Shown here piece after piece: positions 1-8,978 of a stretch of DNA of 64,000 bases. The notes under the pieces were generated by a model, which had not been told where the DNA came from, did not search any database, and saw only the letters and a program-made list of their open reading frames with translations. The stretch is from Stutzerimonas urumqiensis (lineage in GTDB: Bacteria > Pseudomonadota > Gammaproteobacteria > Pseudomonadales > Pseudomonadaceae), in assembly GCF_003640395.1 (NCBI RefSeq), contig NZ_RBZQ01000001.1:186001-250000 (forward strand). Reading direction: 5' to 3'. How positions within the stretch are numbered: position 1 is the stretch's first letter; each line of letters starts with the position of its first letter. The translations under genes were made by a program, and so were the position numbers.

Positions 1-563
1 TCCTGATGGATGCCATCGATGAAGTAGCGGTCGATCTTCACATAGTCGGGGCGTAGCTCGGACCACAGCCGCAGGCTGGAATAGCCGGCGCCGAGGTCGT
101 CCAGCGCGATCGAGAACCCCATGGCCCGGTAGTGGTGCAGGGCGTTGTCGAGCAGCGCGAAATCTTCGGTCGGCGTCTGTTCCGTCAGCTCGATGACCAC
201 GTCGGCCGGATCGAGCCCAGCGTCGCTAACCAGCTCAAGGGTGCGGCCCGGCTTGTGGCTGGGGTCGAGCAGCGACTCGGGGGTGATATTCAGGAACAGC
301 TTGCCTTGCAGGGCCGAATGGCTGAACTGGCTGCAGGCGCTGCGCCGGCAAACCATCTCGAGGTCGTTGAGGCGCCCACCGTGCCGCGCGGCGGCGAACA
401 GTGTGACGGGTGAGTGCAGCGAGCTGTTGGAAGGCCCGCGTGACAAGGCTTCGTAGCCCAGGACACGGCGTTCGGACAGCGAGACGATCGGCTGGAAGAG
501 GGTGTTGATGCCGCCGTGAGCAAGAATGTGGTCAAGCCTGCTCAACTGCTCTGTGACGGTCAT
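1..563 (-). CDS. EAL-domain cyclic-di-GMP phosphodiesterase, N-terminal part (runs off the left edge)
   Basis: The first about 187 residues of a cytosolic EAL protein, which would hydrolyse c-di-GMP. The translation shows GYEALSRGP (EAL signature with its Arg), LFLNITPESLL, VIELTE and LDDLGAGYSSL (the paired Asp motif), then VKIDRYFI with the conserved Lys, so the catalytic set is intact as far as seen. The start is the ATG at 561-563; there is no N-terminal sensor before the EAL domain. In P. aeruginosa the gene next to prc encodes an EAL-CBS-GGDEF protein, so CBS and GGDEF domains may follow outside the window. That is inference from remembered gene order. It is transcribed in the same direction as, and downstream of, prc, but a terminator lies between them. 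Confidence 0.85.
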   Translation of the reverse strand, partial: MTVTEQLSRLDHILAHGGINTLFQPIVSLSERRVLGYEALSRGPSNSSLHSPVTLFAAARHGGRLNDLEMVCRRSACSQFSHSALQGKLFLNITPESLLDPSHKPGRTLELVSDAGLDPADVVIELTEQTPTEDFALLDNALHHYRAMGFSIALDDLGAGYSSLRLWSELRPDYVKIDRYFIDGIHQ

Positions 564-583
564 TCGAACCTCGACTGCTGACC

Positions 584-610
584 AAAAAGAAGGGGCCGCT
601 TGGCGGCCCC
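584..610 (-). terminator. Rho-independent terminator after prc
   Basis: Read on the minus strand, an 8-bp GC stem (GGGGCCGC paired with GCGGCCCC, 592-610) is followed by TTCTTTTT. It lies just past the prc stop codon and upstream of the EAL gene, so it probably ends the prc transcript. Confidence 0.75.
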
Positions 611-645
611 GACATTCCACGACAGCTTGATGTCAATTTGATGAC

Positions 646-2754
646 TCAGTCCGCGGTTGTGGACTCCTTGGCGTTGTGTTGCGCCACGGCGGACGTCAGG
701 CCGAGGTAGTCCAGCAGGATATGTCCGGTTTCCGACAGGTAGGCGTCGTCCTCGGGAGCGATGTCCTCGTCTTCCGGCAGCGTGTTCTCCTCGTCATGCT
801 CCAGCTTGGCCAGCGGCTCTTCGCCCTTGGCCACGCGACGGGCATTCTCGAGCTCGAGCTGGCGCTTCTCGATGGCGGCCTGCTCGGCGCGGCGTTTTTG
901 CTCGTTGAGGCTGACGGTGGTGTCGTCCATCAGGTCCTGCGCCAGTTCCAGTCGTTCGCGGGTGAATACGAAGTCCGGGTTGTGCTCGGTGCGGGCCGCA
1001 TGGCGTGCCGCCAGTTCGTCGAGGAATGGCTTGAACGGGTTGCGCTCGGGATCGATCGCCGCGCGGATGCTGTCCCACGGCAACGCTTCGGGCAGGGCGC
1101 TCTCGCCGATCTCGTTGATATCGACATCGGCCGGGTAGGCGATATCGGGCAGCACGCCCTGATGCTGGGTGCTCTGGCCGGAGACCCGGTAGAACTTGGC
1201 CAGGGTCAGTTTCAGCTCGCCATGGTTGAGCGGTTGAATGGTCTGCACCGTTCCCTTGCCGAACGTCTGTCCGCCAATGATCAGCGCGCGGTGATAGTCC
1301 TGCATGGCGCCGGCGAAAATCTCCGACGCGGACGCCGAAAGCCGGTTGACCAGGACGGCCATCGGGCCGGAATAGAAACTGCCTTCGCTGTCGTCGGCGA
1401 GCACATCGACCCGGCCGTCGCTATTGCGCACGAGCACCGTCGGCCCTTCGTCGATGAACAGCCCGGTCAGCTCGGTCGCTTCCTGCAGAGAACCGCCGCC
1501 ATTGTTGCGAAGGTCGATGACGACCCCATCGACGTTCTCTTCCTTCAGTTCGGCGAGCAGTTTCTTCACGTCGCGCGTGGTGCTCTTGTAGTTCGGGTCG
1601 CCTGCACGCAGCGCCTTGAAGTCCAGGTAGAAGGCCGGGATTTCGATCACGCCGATCTTGTAGTCGTGGCCGCGGTGCTCGAGCTTGAGAATCGACTTTT
1701 GCGCCGCCTGCTCTTCGAGCTTCACGGCTTCGCGCGTGATGGCGACGGTCTTGGTGCTCTGATCGTTCGGTGCATTGCTCGCGGGAATCACTTCCAGGCG
1801 AACGACCGATCCCTTCGGTCCGCGGATCAGCTTGACGACTTCGTCCAGCCGCCAGCCCACCACATCGACCATCTCGTCATCGCCCTGCGCGACGCCGATG
1901 ATCTTATCCGCCGGCTGGATCTGCTTGCTTTTCTCGGCCGGGCCGGCCGGTACCAGCCGCACGACCTTGACGTGCTCGTTGTCGCTCTGCAGCACCGCGC
2001 CGATACCCTCCAGCGACAGGCTCATGTTGATGTCGAAGTTCTCGGCGTTCTCCGGCGACAGGTATTGGGTGTGCGGGTCGTAGGTCTGTGCGAAGGCGTT
2101 GATATAGGTCTGGAAGACGTCTTCGCTGCGGGTCTGCTCGAGACGCGACAGCTGATTCCGGTAGCGCTTGGTGAGCAGTTCGGCGATGGCCTGCGGTTCC
2201 TTGCCGGCGATTTTCAGGCGCAGGATTTCGTCCTTCACGCGCTTGCGCCAGAGATCGTCCAGGGCTGCCCGGTCGGCGGGCCAGGGTGCGTTTTCACGGT
2301 CGATCAGCAATTGCTCGTCGCGCGTGAAATCGAAGTCATCGATGCCGTTTTCCACCAGCGACAGGGCGTATTCGAGGCGCTGTTGCAGGCGCTCGAGATG
2401 AAGGCGGTAGATCGCGAAGCCCGGCTCGAGGTTGCCGCTCTTGAGCAGGTCGTCGAACTCGGTCCGCCATTTTTCGAACTGCGCGATGTCGGACGCTGTG
2501 AAGTAGCTGCGCGCCGGGTCGAGCATTTTCAGGTAGCTGTCGAAGATCTTGGCCGAGCGGGCATCGTTGAGTGGCGGCTTGTTGTAGTGATGCCGCTTGA
2601 GCAATTCCACGACATTCAGGCTGGCGATCACCTGGTCGCGATCGGGCTGAAGGTAGTCCCAGGCGTCCGCCGCGCTGGTAGCCTTGGCCGAGGCAGCGGT
2701 GGCCTGGAGGCCGATCAGCAGGGCGAGCAGGGTGCAGGTCAGCGAGCGTTTCAT
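646..2754 (-). CDS. prc: Tail-specific periplasmic protease Prc (C-terminal processing peptidase, S41)
   Basis: A 702-residue serine protease that degrades periplasmic proteins from their C-terminus. In P. aeruginosa the homologue (AlgO) helps clear truncated MucA. Residues 1-23 form a signal peptide ending AASA. A PDZ domain lies at about 240-325. The Ser-Lys dyad is S475 in RLSASASEIF and K500 in TFGKGTVQ, 25 residues apart as in E. coli Prc. A charged C-terminal tail follows. The ATG at 2752-2754 was chosen over one 12 codons upstream because it begins the signal peptide (MKRSLTC). A TAATAT -10-like element at 2789-2794 may belong to its promoter. Size and domain order match the family. 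Confidence 0.95.
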   Translation of the reverse strand: MKRSLTCTLLALLIGLQATAASAKATSAADAWDYLQPDRDQVIASLNVVELLKRHHYNKPPLNDARSAKIFDSYLKMLDPARSYFTASDIAQFEKWRTEFDDLLKSGNLEPGFAIYRLHLERLQQRLEYALSLVENGIDDFDFTRDEQLLIDRENAPWPADRAALDDLWRKRVKDEILRLKIAGKEPQAIAELLTKRYRNQLSRLEQTRSEDVFQTYINAFAQTYDPHTQYLSPENAENFDINMSLSLEGIGAVLQSDNEHVKVVRLVPAGPAEKSKQIQPADKIIGVAQGDDEMVDVVGWRLDEVVKLIRGPKGSVVRLEVIPASNAPNDQSTKTVAITREAVKLEEQAAQKSILKLEHRGHDYKIGVIEIPAFYLDFKALRAGDPNYKSTTRDVKKLLAELKEENVDGVVIDLRNNGGGSLQEATELTGLFIDEGPTVLVRNSDGRVDVLADDSEGSFYSGPMAVLVNRLSASASEIFAGAMQDYHRALIIGGQTFGKGTVQTIQPLNHGELKLTLAKFYRVSGQSTQHQGVLPDIAYPADVDINEIGESALPEALPWDSIRAAIDPERNPFKPFLDELAARHAARTEHNPDFVFTRERLELAQDLMDDTTVSLNEQKRRAEQAAIEKRQLELENARRVAKGEEPLAKLEHDEENTLPEDEDIAPEDDAYLSETGHILLDYLGLTSAVAQHNAKESTTAD

Positions 2755-2989
2755 GGGTACCAGGGGGCGTGTAGCTGAGAAGGTGCGCATATTAGGCCGT
2801 CGGCGAAGCGGCCGGAGCGGCGATCGGTCCGGCGGCGCAAAGTGGGGCTCCGATGGTCGGAAGCAGATAAGGTCGGAACGAGTGGCCGTCGCGAAGCGGA
2901 CGGGTCGGACCGGAGCGGAAATCGAATGGGGCCATCGTTCGGTGGTTTCAACGCCGCGCAGGCGGCGGGCGATTCACTATGGAGGCAGC

Positions 2990-3952
2990 ATGAAAGCATT
3001 GCAAGGCATCGAAGGACGGGTGGAGTGGGCCGAGCGGCCCGCGCCCGAACCCAAGGACGGCGAACTGCGTATCCGGGTTGCGGCCGCCGGCATCAACCGC
3101 GCCGACTACCTTCAGCGCTCCGGGCATTACCCGCCGCCCCCCGGAGTGACCGATACCATCGGCCTGGAGTGCGCCGGTGTCGTGGAGCGGGCCGATTCGA
3201 CCGGACGCTACCGCGAAGGCGATCGGGTCTGCGCCTTGCTCGCCGGCGGCGGTATCGCCGAGTACGCGACGGTCGATGCCCGACACGTGCTGCCGGTGCC
3301 CAAGGGCCTGAGCCTGGCCGAGGCCGCGGCCATTCCGGAGGTCTATGCCACCGCTTGGCTGAACCTGTTCCGCCTGGGTCGCCTCCAGCCGGGCGAAAAG
3401 GTGCTCCTGCATGCCGGCGCCAGTGGCGTCGGGTCGGCGGCGATCCAGTTGTGCAAGGCGTTCGGGAATCCATGCTGGGTGAGCGTCGGTTCGGCCGAGC
3501 GGCTGGCCTATTGCGAATCGCTCGGCGCCGCAGGCGGTGCCTTGCGCAATGCGGACCTCGATAGCCTGCGCGATTTCGGACCGTTCGACGTGGTGCTCGA
3601 TCCGGTCGGGGCCAGCTATGCGGCGCTGAATGCCGAACTGCTGGCTGTCGATGGTCGCTGGGTCCTGATCGGATTGATGGGCGGACGCGAGGCGAACGTC
3701 GATCTGGCCAAGGTGCTGCGCAAGCGCATCCAACTGACCGGATCGGTGTTACGCACCCGTAGCGCCGATTTCAAGGCCGAACTGCTCGAGAGCCTTCATC
3801 AGGCGGTCTGGCCGCTGTTCGAAGACGGGCGCCTTTCGCCGCGCCTGGAACGCACCTTTCCGATCGACGAGGCGGAGACGGCATTCCAGACGCTCGGCAG
3901 CAATGCGGTCAACGGCAAGATCGCGCTGGTGATCGACCCGTCGCTGGACTAG
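2990..3952 (+). CDS. NAD(P)H quinone oxidoreductase, zinc-independent MDR family (PIG3/TP53I3-like)
   Basis: A 320-residue medium-chain reductase that probably reduces quinones with NADPH in the cytosol. An N-terminal GroES-like domain carries INRADYLQRSGHYPPPPG. The Rossmann domain starts at HAGASGVGSAAIQLCKAFG. No zinc ligands are visible, as expected for the quinone-reductase branch. The start ATG at 2990 has a strong GGAGG at 2981-2985; the open frame continues upstream but has no comparable start. It is divergent from prc, with 235 bases between them that I cannot assign beyond promoters. Its 3' end converges on apeB with only 7 bases between the stops. Confidence 0.9.
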   Translation: MKALQGIEGRVEWAERPAPEPKDGELRIRVAAAGINRADYLQRSGHYPPPPGVTDTIGLECAGVVERADSTGRYREGDRVCALLAGGGIAEYATVDARHVLPVPKGLSLAEAAAIPEVYATAWLNLFRLGRLQPGEKVLLHAGASGVGSAAIQLCKAFGNPCWVSVGSAERLAYCESLGAAGGALRNADLDSLRDFGPFDVVLDPVGASYAALNAELLAVDGRWVLIGLMGGREANVDLAKVLRKRIQLTGSVLRTRSADFKAELLESLHQAVWPLFEDGRLSPRLERTFPIDEAETAFQTLGSNAVNGKIALVIDPSLD

Positions 3953-3959
3953 CCGGGGC

Positions 3960-5249
3960 TTACGGCAGCTCGGCGCTGCCGTAGAACGCGGTCAGGACCT
4001 TGACCAGGTGGGCGAGGTCATGACTGCCCGCCAGTTCGCGGATCGAATGCATGGCGAAGGTCGGCAGGCCGATGTCGACTGTGCGCACGCCGAGCTGGCT
4101 GGCCGTGATGGGGCCGATCGTCGAGCCGCAGCCCATGTCGCTGCGGGTGACGAAGCTTTGCACCGGTACTTCCTCGGTGACGCACAGATGGCGGAAGAAG
4201 CCGGCCGTTTCGCTGTTGGTAGCGTAGCGCTGGTTGCTGTTGACCTTGATCACCGGGCCGGCGTTGAGCTTGGGGCCGTGGTTGCCGTCGTGCCTGTCGG
4301 CGTAGTTGGGATGGACCGCGTGGGCGTTGTCCGCCGAGATCAGCAGCGAGCGGTTGATGATCCGCACGAAGTCGTCGCCCTCCGGCAGCAGGCGCCGCAG
4401 TACCTGTTCGAGGAAGGGGCCGTCTGCGCCGCACATCGAGGTCGAGCCGACTTCCTCGTGGTCGTTGCAGACCAACACGCACGTTTGCGCCGGGTCGGTG
4501 GCCAGCAGGGCTTCGAGGCCGGCATAGCAGGAGAGCAGGTTGTCGAGGCGGGCGCCGGCGATGAAATCCTGGTTCAGGCCGATGACGGCGGCCTGCTGGG
4601 TGTCGTAGAAGCTCAGCTCGTAATCGAGAACCGCATCGGCGACCAGGTCATGCTCCTTGTTCAGCTGCTCGGCCAGCAAGGCGCGGAAGTCCGGCGTCTG
4701 CGCACCGGCTACCTGCGCGAGGATCGGCGGCAGCTCGTTCTGCGCGTTGATGGCCCAGCCCTGGTTCGCCTCGCGATTGAGGTGGATGGCCAGGTTAGGG
4801 ATCACCGCAATGGGCTGGCGGAAGTCGATCAACCGGCTTTCGATGCGGCCGTCGCGGCTGAAGGTGACGCGCCCGGCGAGCGACAGGTCGCGATCGAACC
4901 ACGGCGCCAGCAGTGCGCCGCCGTAGACCTCCACGCCCAGCTGCCAGAACCCCTGGCGCTGCAATTCAGGATGCGGCTTGACGCGCAGGCAGGGGCTGTC
5001 GGTGTGCGCGCCGACCAGACGGATGCCCCGCTCGAGCGCTGGCTGCGCACCCAGCTGCACGGCCACGATCGCCGAATCGTTGCGGGTCACGTAATAGCGC
5101 CCACCCGCCTGGATATGCCAGGACTCGCGTTCGTCGAGCGGCTTGTAGCCGGCGGCCTGGAGGCGCTGGGCGATAGAGGCGGTGGCGTGGAACGGCGTGG
5201 GTGAAGCCTCGAGGAAGTCGATCAGGCCCTGGTTGAGTGTGTCGCGCAT
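3960..5249 (-). CDS. apeB: M18 family aminopeptidase ApeB
   Basis: A 429-residue cytosolic di-zinc aminopeptidase of the M18 (aspartyl aminopeptidase) family, removing N-terminal residues from peptides. Metal and catalytic motifs are all visible: H82 and D84 in GAHTDSP, D236 in GARLDN, E265/E266 in NDHEEVGS, D307 in SADNAH and H401 in PTFAMHS. Length is normal for the family. In P. aeruginosa the same gene lies beside rluA and min, which supports the orthology. I see no regulator next to it. Confidence 0.93.
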   Translation of the reverse strand: MRDTLNQGLIDFLEASPTPFHATASIAQRLQAAGYKPLDERESWHIQAGGRYYVTRNDSAIVAVQLGAQPALERGIRLVGAHTDSPCLRVKPHPELQRQGFWQLGVEVYGGALLAPWFDRDLSLAGRVTFSRDGRIESRLIDFRQPIAVIPNLAIHLNREANQGWAINAQNELPPILAQVAGAQTPDFRALLAEQLNKEHDLVADAVLDYELSFYDTQQAAVIGLNQDFIAGARLDNLLSCYAGLEALLATDPAQTCVLVCNDHEEVGSTSMCGADGPFLEQVLRRLLPEGDDFVRIINRSLLISADNAHAVHPNYADRHDGNHGPKLNAGPVIKVNSNQRYATNSETAGFFRHLCVTEEVPVQSFVTRSDMGCGSTIGPITASQLGVRTVDIGLPTFAMHSIRELAGSHDLAHLVKVLTAFYGSAELP

Positions 5250-5321
5250 GGGGAACTCCGTACTGCTGTCGCGGCAGTCTAGCCGATTGTGACGCCCTGG
5301 CGCCGCGCCGGTCAGCGCTGA

Positions 5322-5957
5322 CTAGAACGGAGCCGGGCTTTCGAAGCGCAGCCGTTCGCCGGTCCGCGGATGCGTCAGTGTCAGCATGCTGGCATGCAGG
5401 CACAGGCGCTCATGAGCATGGAGCGCCTGGTCGTGGGCATACAGCCGGTCGCCGAGCAGCGGGTGACCGATGGCGAGCATGTGCACGCGCAACTGATGCG
5501 AGCGACCGGTGATGGGCGTCAGCTCGACGCGGCTGTGCTGCGCGTGCCGCTCGACGACGCGCCAGAAGGTCAGCGCATGCTTGCCGAGTTCGTGATCGAC
5601 GACATGCCGCGGCTTGGTCGGCGGGTCGTAGCGCAGCGGCAGTTCGATGCGGCCGCTGTCCTGCGCGGGCGAGCCCCAGCAGAGCGCGGTGTAGGCCTTC
5701 TCGGTCTCTCGGTCATGGAACTGGCGCGACAGCTCGCGATGGCTGTCCGGGTCGCGCGCGAGAACGATCACGCCGGAGGTCTCCCAGTCGAGGCGGTGCA
5801 CGATCAGGGCTTCCGGATAACCGTTCTGCTGGAGCCGGGTCACCAGGCAATCGCGATTGTCTTCCGCGCGTCCCGGCACGGAAAGCAGCAGGGTCGGTTT
5901 GTCGATCACCAGCAGCGCGTCGTCCTGGTGGAGAATCTGGATGTTGCTCAGCGGCAT
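5322..5957 (-). CDS. rluA: Pseudouridine synthase RluA-type (23S rRNA U746 / tRNA U32)
   Basis: A 211-residue pseudouridine synthase that isomerises uridine in 23S rRNA and some tRNAs. The catalytic loop HRLDWETSG places the nucleophile at D57. The later motif RSHQLRVHM is the typical RluA-family basic segment. There is no S4 domain, which fits RluA rather than RluC/RluD. It lies 61 bases downstream of minE on the same strand and could be read through from it. The exact RNA target is inferred from size and position. Confidence 0.9.
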   Translation of the reverse strand: MPLSNIQILHQDDALLVIDKPTLLLSVPGRAEDNRDCLVTRLQQNGYPEALIVHRLDWETSGVIVLARDPDSHRELSRQFHDRETEKAYTALCWGSPAQDSGRIELPLRYDPPTKPRHVVDHELGKHALTFWRVVERHAQHSRVELTPITGRSHQLRVHMLAIGHPLLGDRLYAHDQALHAHERLCLHASMLTLTHPRTGERLRFESPAPF

Positions 5958-6018
5958 CGGCGTTTCCGTAAACGAAGACGGCGACCCGTGGGCCGCCGTC
6001 GTTGTGCAACCGATTCGC

Positions 6019-6273
6019 TCAGCGATCCGGCAGCGTGATGTTCAGCTCGAGGATCGAGCAGCTGCCCTGATTCTCCAGCGCGACCTGGACCTGGTCCTGG
6101 TCGATGTTCACGTACTTGCGGATCACCTCGACTAGCTCCTTTTGCAGGGCGGGCAGGTAGTCCGGTTCGTTCCGCTGGCCGCGCTCGTGGGCGACGATGA
6201 TCTGCAGGCGCTCCTTCGCGACCGATGCCGTGTTCTGCTTCTTGCGTTCACGGAAGAAGTCGAAAAGGTTCAT
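6019..6273 (-). CDS. minE: Cell division topological specificity factor MinE
   Basis: An 84-residue partner that stimulates MinD ATPase and drives pole-to-pole oscillation, confining division to midcell. The N-terminal segment [32 protein letters not shown] carries the membrane-targeting and MinD-binding region; the remainder is the topological specificity domain. Its ATG overlaps the minD stop by 4 bases (ATGA type), indicating translational coupling. Confidence 0.97.
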   Translation of the reverse strand: MNLFDFFRERKKQNTASVAKERLQIIVAHERGQRNEPDYLPALQKELVEVIRKYVNIDQDQVQVALENQGSCSILELNITLPDR

Positions 6274-7085
6274 TCACGACCTCCGAAAAGGCGTTGCAGG
6301 AAGCCGGGCTTCTTGACGTCGAGGAAGCGGTGCGCGACCTCCTTGCCGAGCAGGCGGTCGACCGCGTCGCTGTAGGCCTGACCGGCGTCGCTCTGATCGT
6401 CGAGAATGACCGGCACACCCTGGTTGGAGGCCTTCAGCACGGCCTGGGATTCGGGGATGACACCGAGCAGGCGGATGGAGAGGATTTCCTCGACGTCCTC
6501 GACGCCGAGCATCTCGCCCTTGGTCACGCGCTCGGGGTTGTAGCGGGTCAGCAGCAGGTGTTCCTTGATCGGCGCCTCGCCGCTTTCGGCGCGGCGCGAC
6601 TTGCTCGCCAGCAGTCCGAGCATGCGGTCGGAGTCGCGTACCGAGGACACTTCCGGGTTGGTGACGACGATCGCTTCGTCGGCGAAATACATCGCCAGGT
6701 GCGCACCCTTCTCGATGCCGGCAGGCGAGTCGCAGATGACGTACTCGAAGTTGGCCTTCAGCTCGTTGATGACCTTCTCGACGCCTTCGATGTTGAGCGC
6801 GTCCTTGTCGCGGGTCTGGCTGGCGGCCAGCACGTAGAGGTTCTCGAGGCGCTTGTCCTTGATCAGGGCCTGGGTCAGGGTGGCGTCGCCGTTGATCACG
6901 TTGATGAAGTCATACACCACGCGGCGCTCGCAGCCCATGATCAGGTCCAGGTTGCGCAGGCCGACGTCGAAGTCGACGATCGCGGTCTTGTGCCCACGCA
7001 GGGCGAGGCCGGTACCGATGGCAGCGCTGGTGGTGGTCTTGCCGACGCCACCCTTTCCGGAAGTGACTACGAGAATCTTGGCCAA
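6270..7085 (-). CDS. minD: Septum site-determining ATPase MinD
   Basis: A 271-residue ParA-type ATPase that binds the membrane when ATP-loaded and recruits MinC. The deviant Walker [10 protein letters not shown] sits at 10-18 with signature K11 and K16. The C-terminal amphipathic membrane helix is visible in the last residues ([11 protein letters not shown]). Coupled to minE by a 4-base overlap. It is separated from minC by 95 bases that contain a terminator-like hairpin, so minDE may be expressed partly independently of minC. Confidence 0.97.
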   Translation of the reverse strand: MAKILVVTSGKGGVGKTTTSAAIGTGLALRGHKTAIVDFDVGLRNLDLIMGCERRVVYDFINVINGDATLTQALIKDKRLENLYVLAASQTRDKDALNIEGVEKVINELKANFEYVICDSPAGIEKGAHLAMYFADEAIVVTNPEVSSVRDSDRMLGLLASKSRRAESGEAPIKEHLLLTRYNPERVTKGEMLGVEDVEEILSIRLLGVIPESQAVLKASNQGVPVILDDQSDAGQAYSDAVDRLLGKEVAHRFLDVKKPGFLQRLFGGRE

Positions 7086-7098
7086 GGTGCTTCACCCC

Positions 7099-7148
7099 AA
7101 AAAGAAAAATAGGCCGCAAGCCCCGCCATTCGGGCGGTTGAGCTGCGG
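7099..7148 (-). terminator. Terminator-like hairpin between minC and minD
   Basis: On the minus strand an imperfect stem (CCGCA and CCGCC arms pairing with GGCGGGG and TTGCGG, 7114-7148) is followed by ATTTTTCTTTTT (7110-7099). This has the form of an intrinsic terminator or attenuator. It sits after minC and only 13 bases upstream of minD. Confidence 0.5.
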
Positions 7149-7180
7149 TCGGGTCCTGAAAAAATTCGCGGCAGTATCCG

Positions 7181-7915
7181 TTAAAGGCGGGTGATGTTCA
7201 ACACATCGCCGGAGAGCGCGATCTGCACGGGCTGGCCCCACAACGGCTCGCGTCGCAGGTCTTCGGCGACCTTGTATTGGCCGGCGATGGAGATCATTTC
7301 CGCCCCCAGTTGCTGGCAGAAAATCCGCGCTTCTGGGTTGCCCTTGATGCCCGCCAAGGCGCGACCGCGCAACGGGCCGTACACATGGATGTGCCCATCG
7401 GCGAGAAGTTCCGCGCCGGGACTGACGGCCGCCATGACGATCAGGTCGGCGCCCTGTGCGTAGACCTGCTGACCGCCGCGGATCGGGGTGGTGATCAGAC
7501 GGGTCGGGCGGTGTGCCGGCTCGGCCGGGCGTGCGGGCTCGGCTGCCGGTCGGGCGGCGGGTTCGAGCGGACGCTCGCGTGCGCCCGAGGGCGGCAGGAC
7601 GGGCAAGTCCAGCGCACCGGCCGCGGCGATGTGGTCGTCCCGTCCGGCGCGAATGGCCAGCGTTCGCAGGCCATGCTTGCGGCACAGCGCCATGAGCGCC
7701 GGCAGGTCGAGGTCCGAGCCGGTGGCGGGGAGCTTGTCCAGCGCCAGTACCAGGGGGGCGTTGGCGAAGAACTGCGGTGCCTGCTCGACCTTGCTGGCGA
7801 GCTGGCGGTCCAGCCGTTCGAGGTCGTTGCCGGTGAGCTCGAGGATAGTGATCGCGAGCATGCTGCCCTTGAGCTGGAACACGGGATCTTGGTCGAGTAG
7901 GTCGGCTTGGCTCAT
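7181..7915 (-). CDS. minC: Septum site-determining inhibitor MinC
   Basis: A 244-residue FtsZ assembly inhibitor. The N-terminal FtsZ-binding domain (about 1-110) starts with [16 protein letters not shown] Pro/Ala/Arg-rich linker at about 120-145 leads to the right-handed beta-helix C-terminal domain beginning [19 protein letters not shown], which binds MinD and dimerises. It is the first gene of the min group; a strong promoter lies 30 bases upstream. Start ATG at 7913-7915. Confidence 0.95.
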   Translation of the reverse strand: MSQADLLDQDPVFQLKGSMLAITILELTGNDLERLDRQLASKVEQAPQFFANAPLVLALDKLPATGSDLDLPALMALCRKHGLRTLAIRAGRDDHIAAAGALDLPVLPPSGARERPLEPAARPAAEPARPAEPAHRPTRLITTPIRGGQQVYAQGADLIVMAAVSPGAELLADGHIHVYGPLRGRALAGIKGNPEARIFCQQLGAEMISIAGQYKVAEDLRREPLWGQPVQIALSGDVLNITRL

Positions 7916-7944
7916 GGTCTGCCCGTCGCTGTGAATGGCGGGGA

Positions 7945-7973
7945 CTTATAACGGCGCAGTCGACCGGCTGCAA
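7945..7973 (-). promoter_or_regulatory. Predicted sigma-70 promoter of minC
   Basis: On the minus strand, TTGCAG (7973-7968), a 17-base spacer and TATAAG (7950-7945). The predicted transcript start is about 22 bases before the minC ATG. Both hexamers are close to consensus and the spacing is ideal. Confidence 0.6.
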
Positions 7974-7997
7974 GCCGCGACCGGCCGGGCGGGAAGT

Positions 7998-8026
7998 TCG
8001 GCGCCTTGCGGGAATACCGCTAGAAT
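7998..8026 (+). promoter_or_regulatory. Possible lpxL promoter
   Basis: TAGAAT at 8021-8026 is a good -10 element; the -35 at 7998-8003 is weak. It would give a leader of about 20 bases before the lpxL ATG. It is divergent from and next to the minC promoter. Confidence 0.4.
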
Positions 8027-8054
8027 GCCGGGTTTTCCGCTGCCGAGTCTGTCA

Positions 8055-8978
8055 ATGGATCGCCCCCGCTTCCGCGCCTCCTTCCTGCATCCACGCTTCT
8101 GGCCGCTGTGGCTGGGGCTCGGGCTGTTATGGCTGGCCGTGCAGCTGCCCTATCCGATTCTGCTGGCGCTCGGACGCGGGCTCGGCGCGCTGATGTTCTG
8201 CGTCGCCGGTGCGCGGCGGGGGGTGGCGCGGCGCAACCTGGAGCTGTGTTTTCCCGACTGGTCGGCGGCGCAGCGAGAGCAGGTGCTGCGCGAGAATTTC
8301 GCCTCCACCGGTATCGCCTTCTTTGAAATGGCGATGAGCTGGTGGTGGCCGCAGGCGCGCCTGCAACGCCTCGCCCGCATCGAGGGGCTGGAGCACTTGC
8401 AGCAGGCGAAGGACGAGGGGCAGGGCGTGATCCTGATGGCCTTGCATTTCACGACGCTGGAGATCGGTGCCGCGCTGCTGGGCCAGCGACACACCATCGA
8501 CGGCATGTACCGCGAGCACAAGAACCCGGTGTTCGACTACGTCCAGCGGCGGGGCCGCGAGCGTCATAACCGCGACGCCACGGCCATCGAGCGCGAGGAC
8601 GTGCGGGCGATGCTGAAGGTCTTGCGCGCGGGCCGCGCCATCTGGTACGCACCGGACCAGGACTACGGGCGCAAGCAGAGCCTGTTCGTGCCGCTGTTCG
8701 GCGTCACCGCCGCGACGGTCACGGCGACCACCAAGTTCGCGCGGCTGGGCAGGGCGCGGGTGGTGCCGTTCACGCAGGAGCGCCTGGCGGATGGGCAGGG
8801 CTATCGCCTGGTCATCCACCCGCCGCTGGCCGACTTTCCCGGCGAAAGCGAAGAGGCTGACTGCCTGCGCATCAATCGCTGGATCGAGGAGGCGGTCAGC
8901 CGGCTGCCGACCCAGTATCTCTGGGCCCATCGGCGCTTCAAGACCCGCCCCGTGGGTGAGCCCAGTCTCTACCGCTAG
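8055..8978 (+). CDS. lpxL: Lipid A lauroyl acyltransferase (LpxL/HtrB family)
   Basis: A 307-residue inner-membrane late acyltransferase that adds a secondary acyl chain to Kdo-lipid A precursor. One N-terminal membrane helix lies at about 16-36. The catalytic HX4E motif is H131 and E136 in ALHFTTLEIG; the acyl-ACP-binding half follows, with DQDYGRKQSLFVPLFG. The start MDRPRFRASF at 8055 has the expected short cytosolic N-terminus. Divergent from minC. Its stop overlaps the pirin stop on the other strand by 4 bases. P. aeruginosa has several paralogues (htrB1/htrB2) and sequence alone does not say which secondary position this one acylates. Confidence 0.9.
   Translation: MDRPRFRASFLHPRFWPLWLGLGLLWLAVQLPYPILLALGRGLGALMFCVAGARRGVARRNLELCFPDWSAAQREQVLRENFASTGIAFFEMAMSWWWPQARLQRLARIEGLEHLQQAKDEGQGVILMALHFTTLEIGAALLGQRHTIDGMYREHKNPVFDYVQRRGRERHNRDATAIEREDVRAMLKVLRAGRAIWYAPDQDYGRKQSLFVPLFGVTAATVTATTKFARLGRARVVPFTQERLADGQGYRLVIHPPLADFPGESEEADCLRINRWIEEAVSRLPTQYLWAHRRFKTRPVGEPSLYR

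Noticed and set aside
676-2778. 700-residue open frame antisense to prc
   Set aside because: It mirrors prc codon structure, is rich in Arg, Gln and Leu, and has no domain or ribosome-binding site. Prc is certain, so this is a GC shadow.
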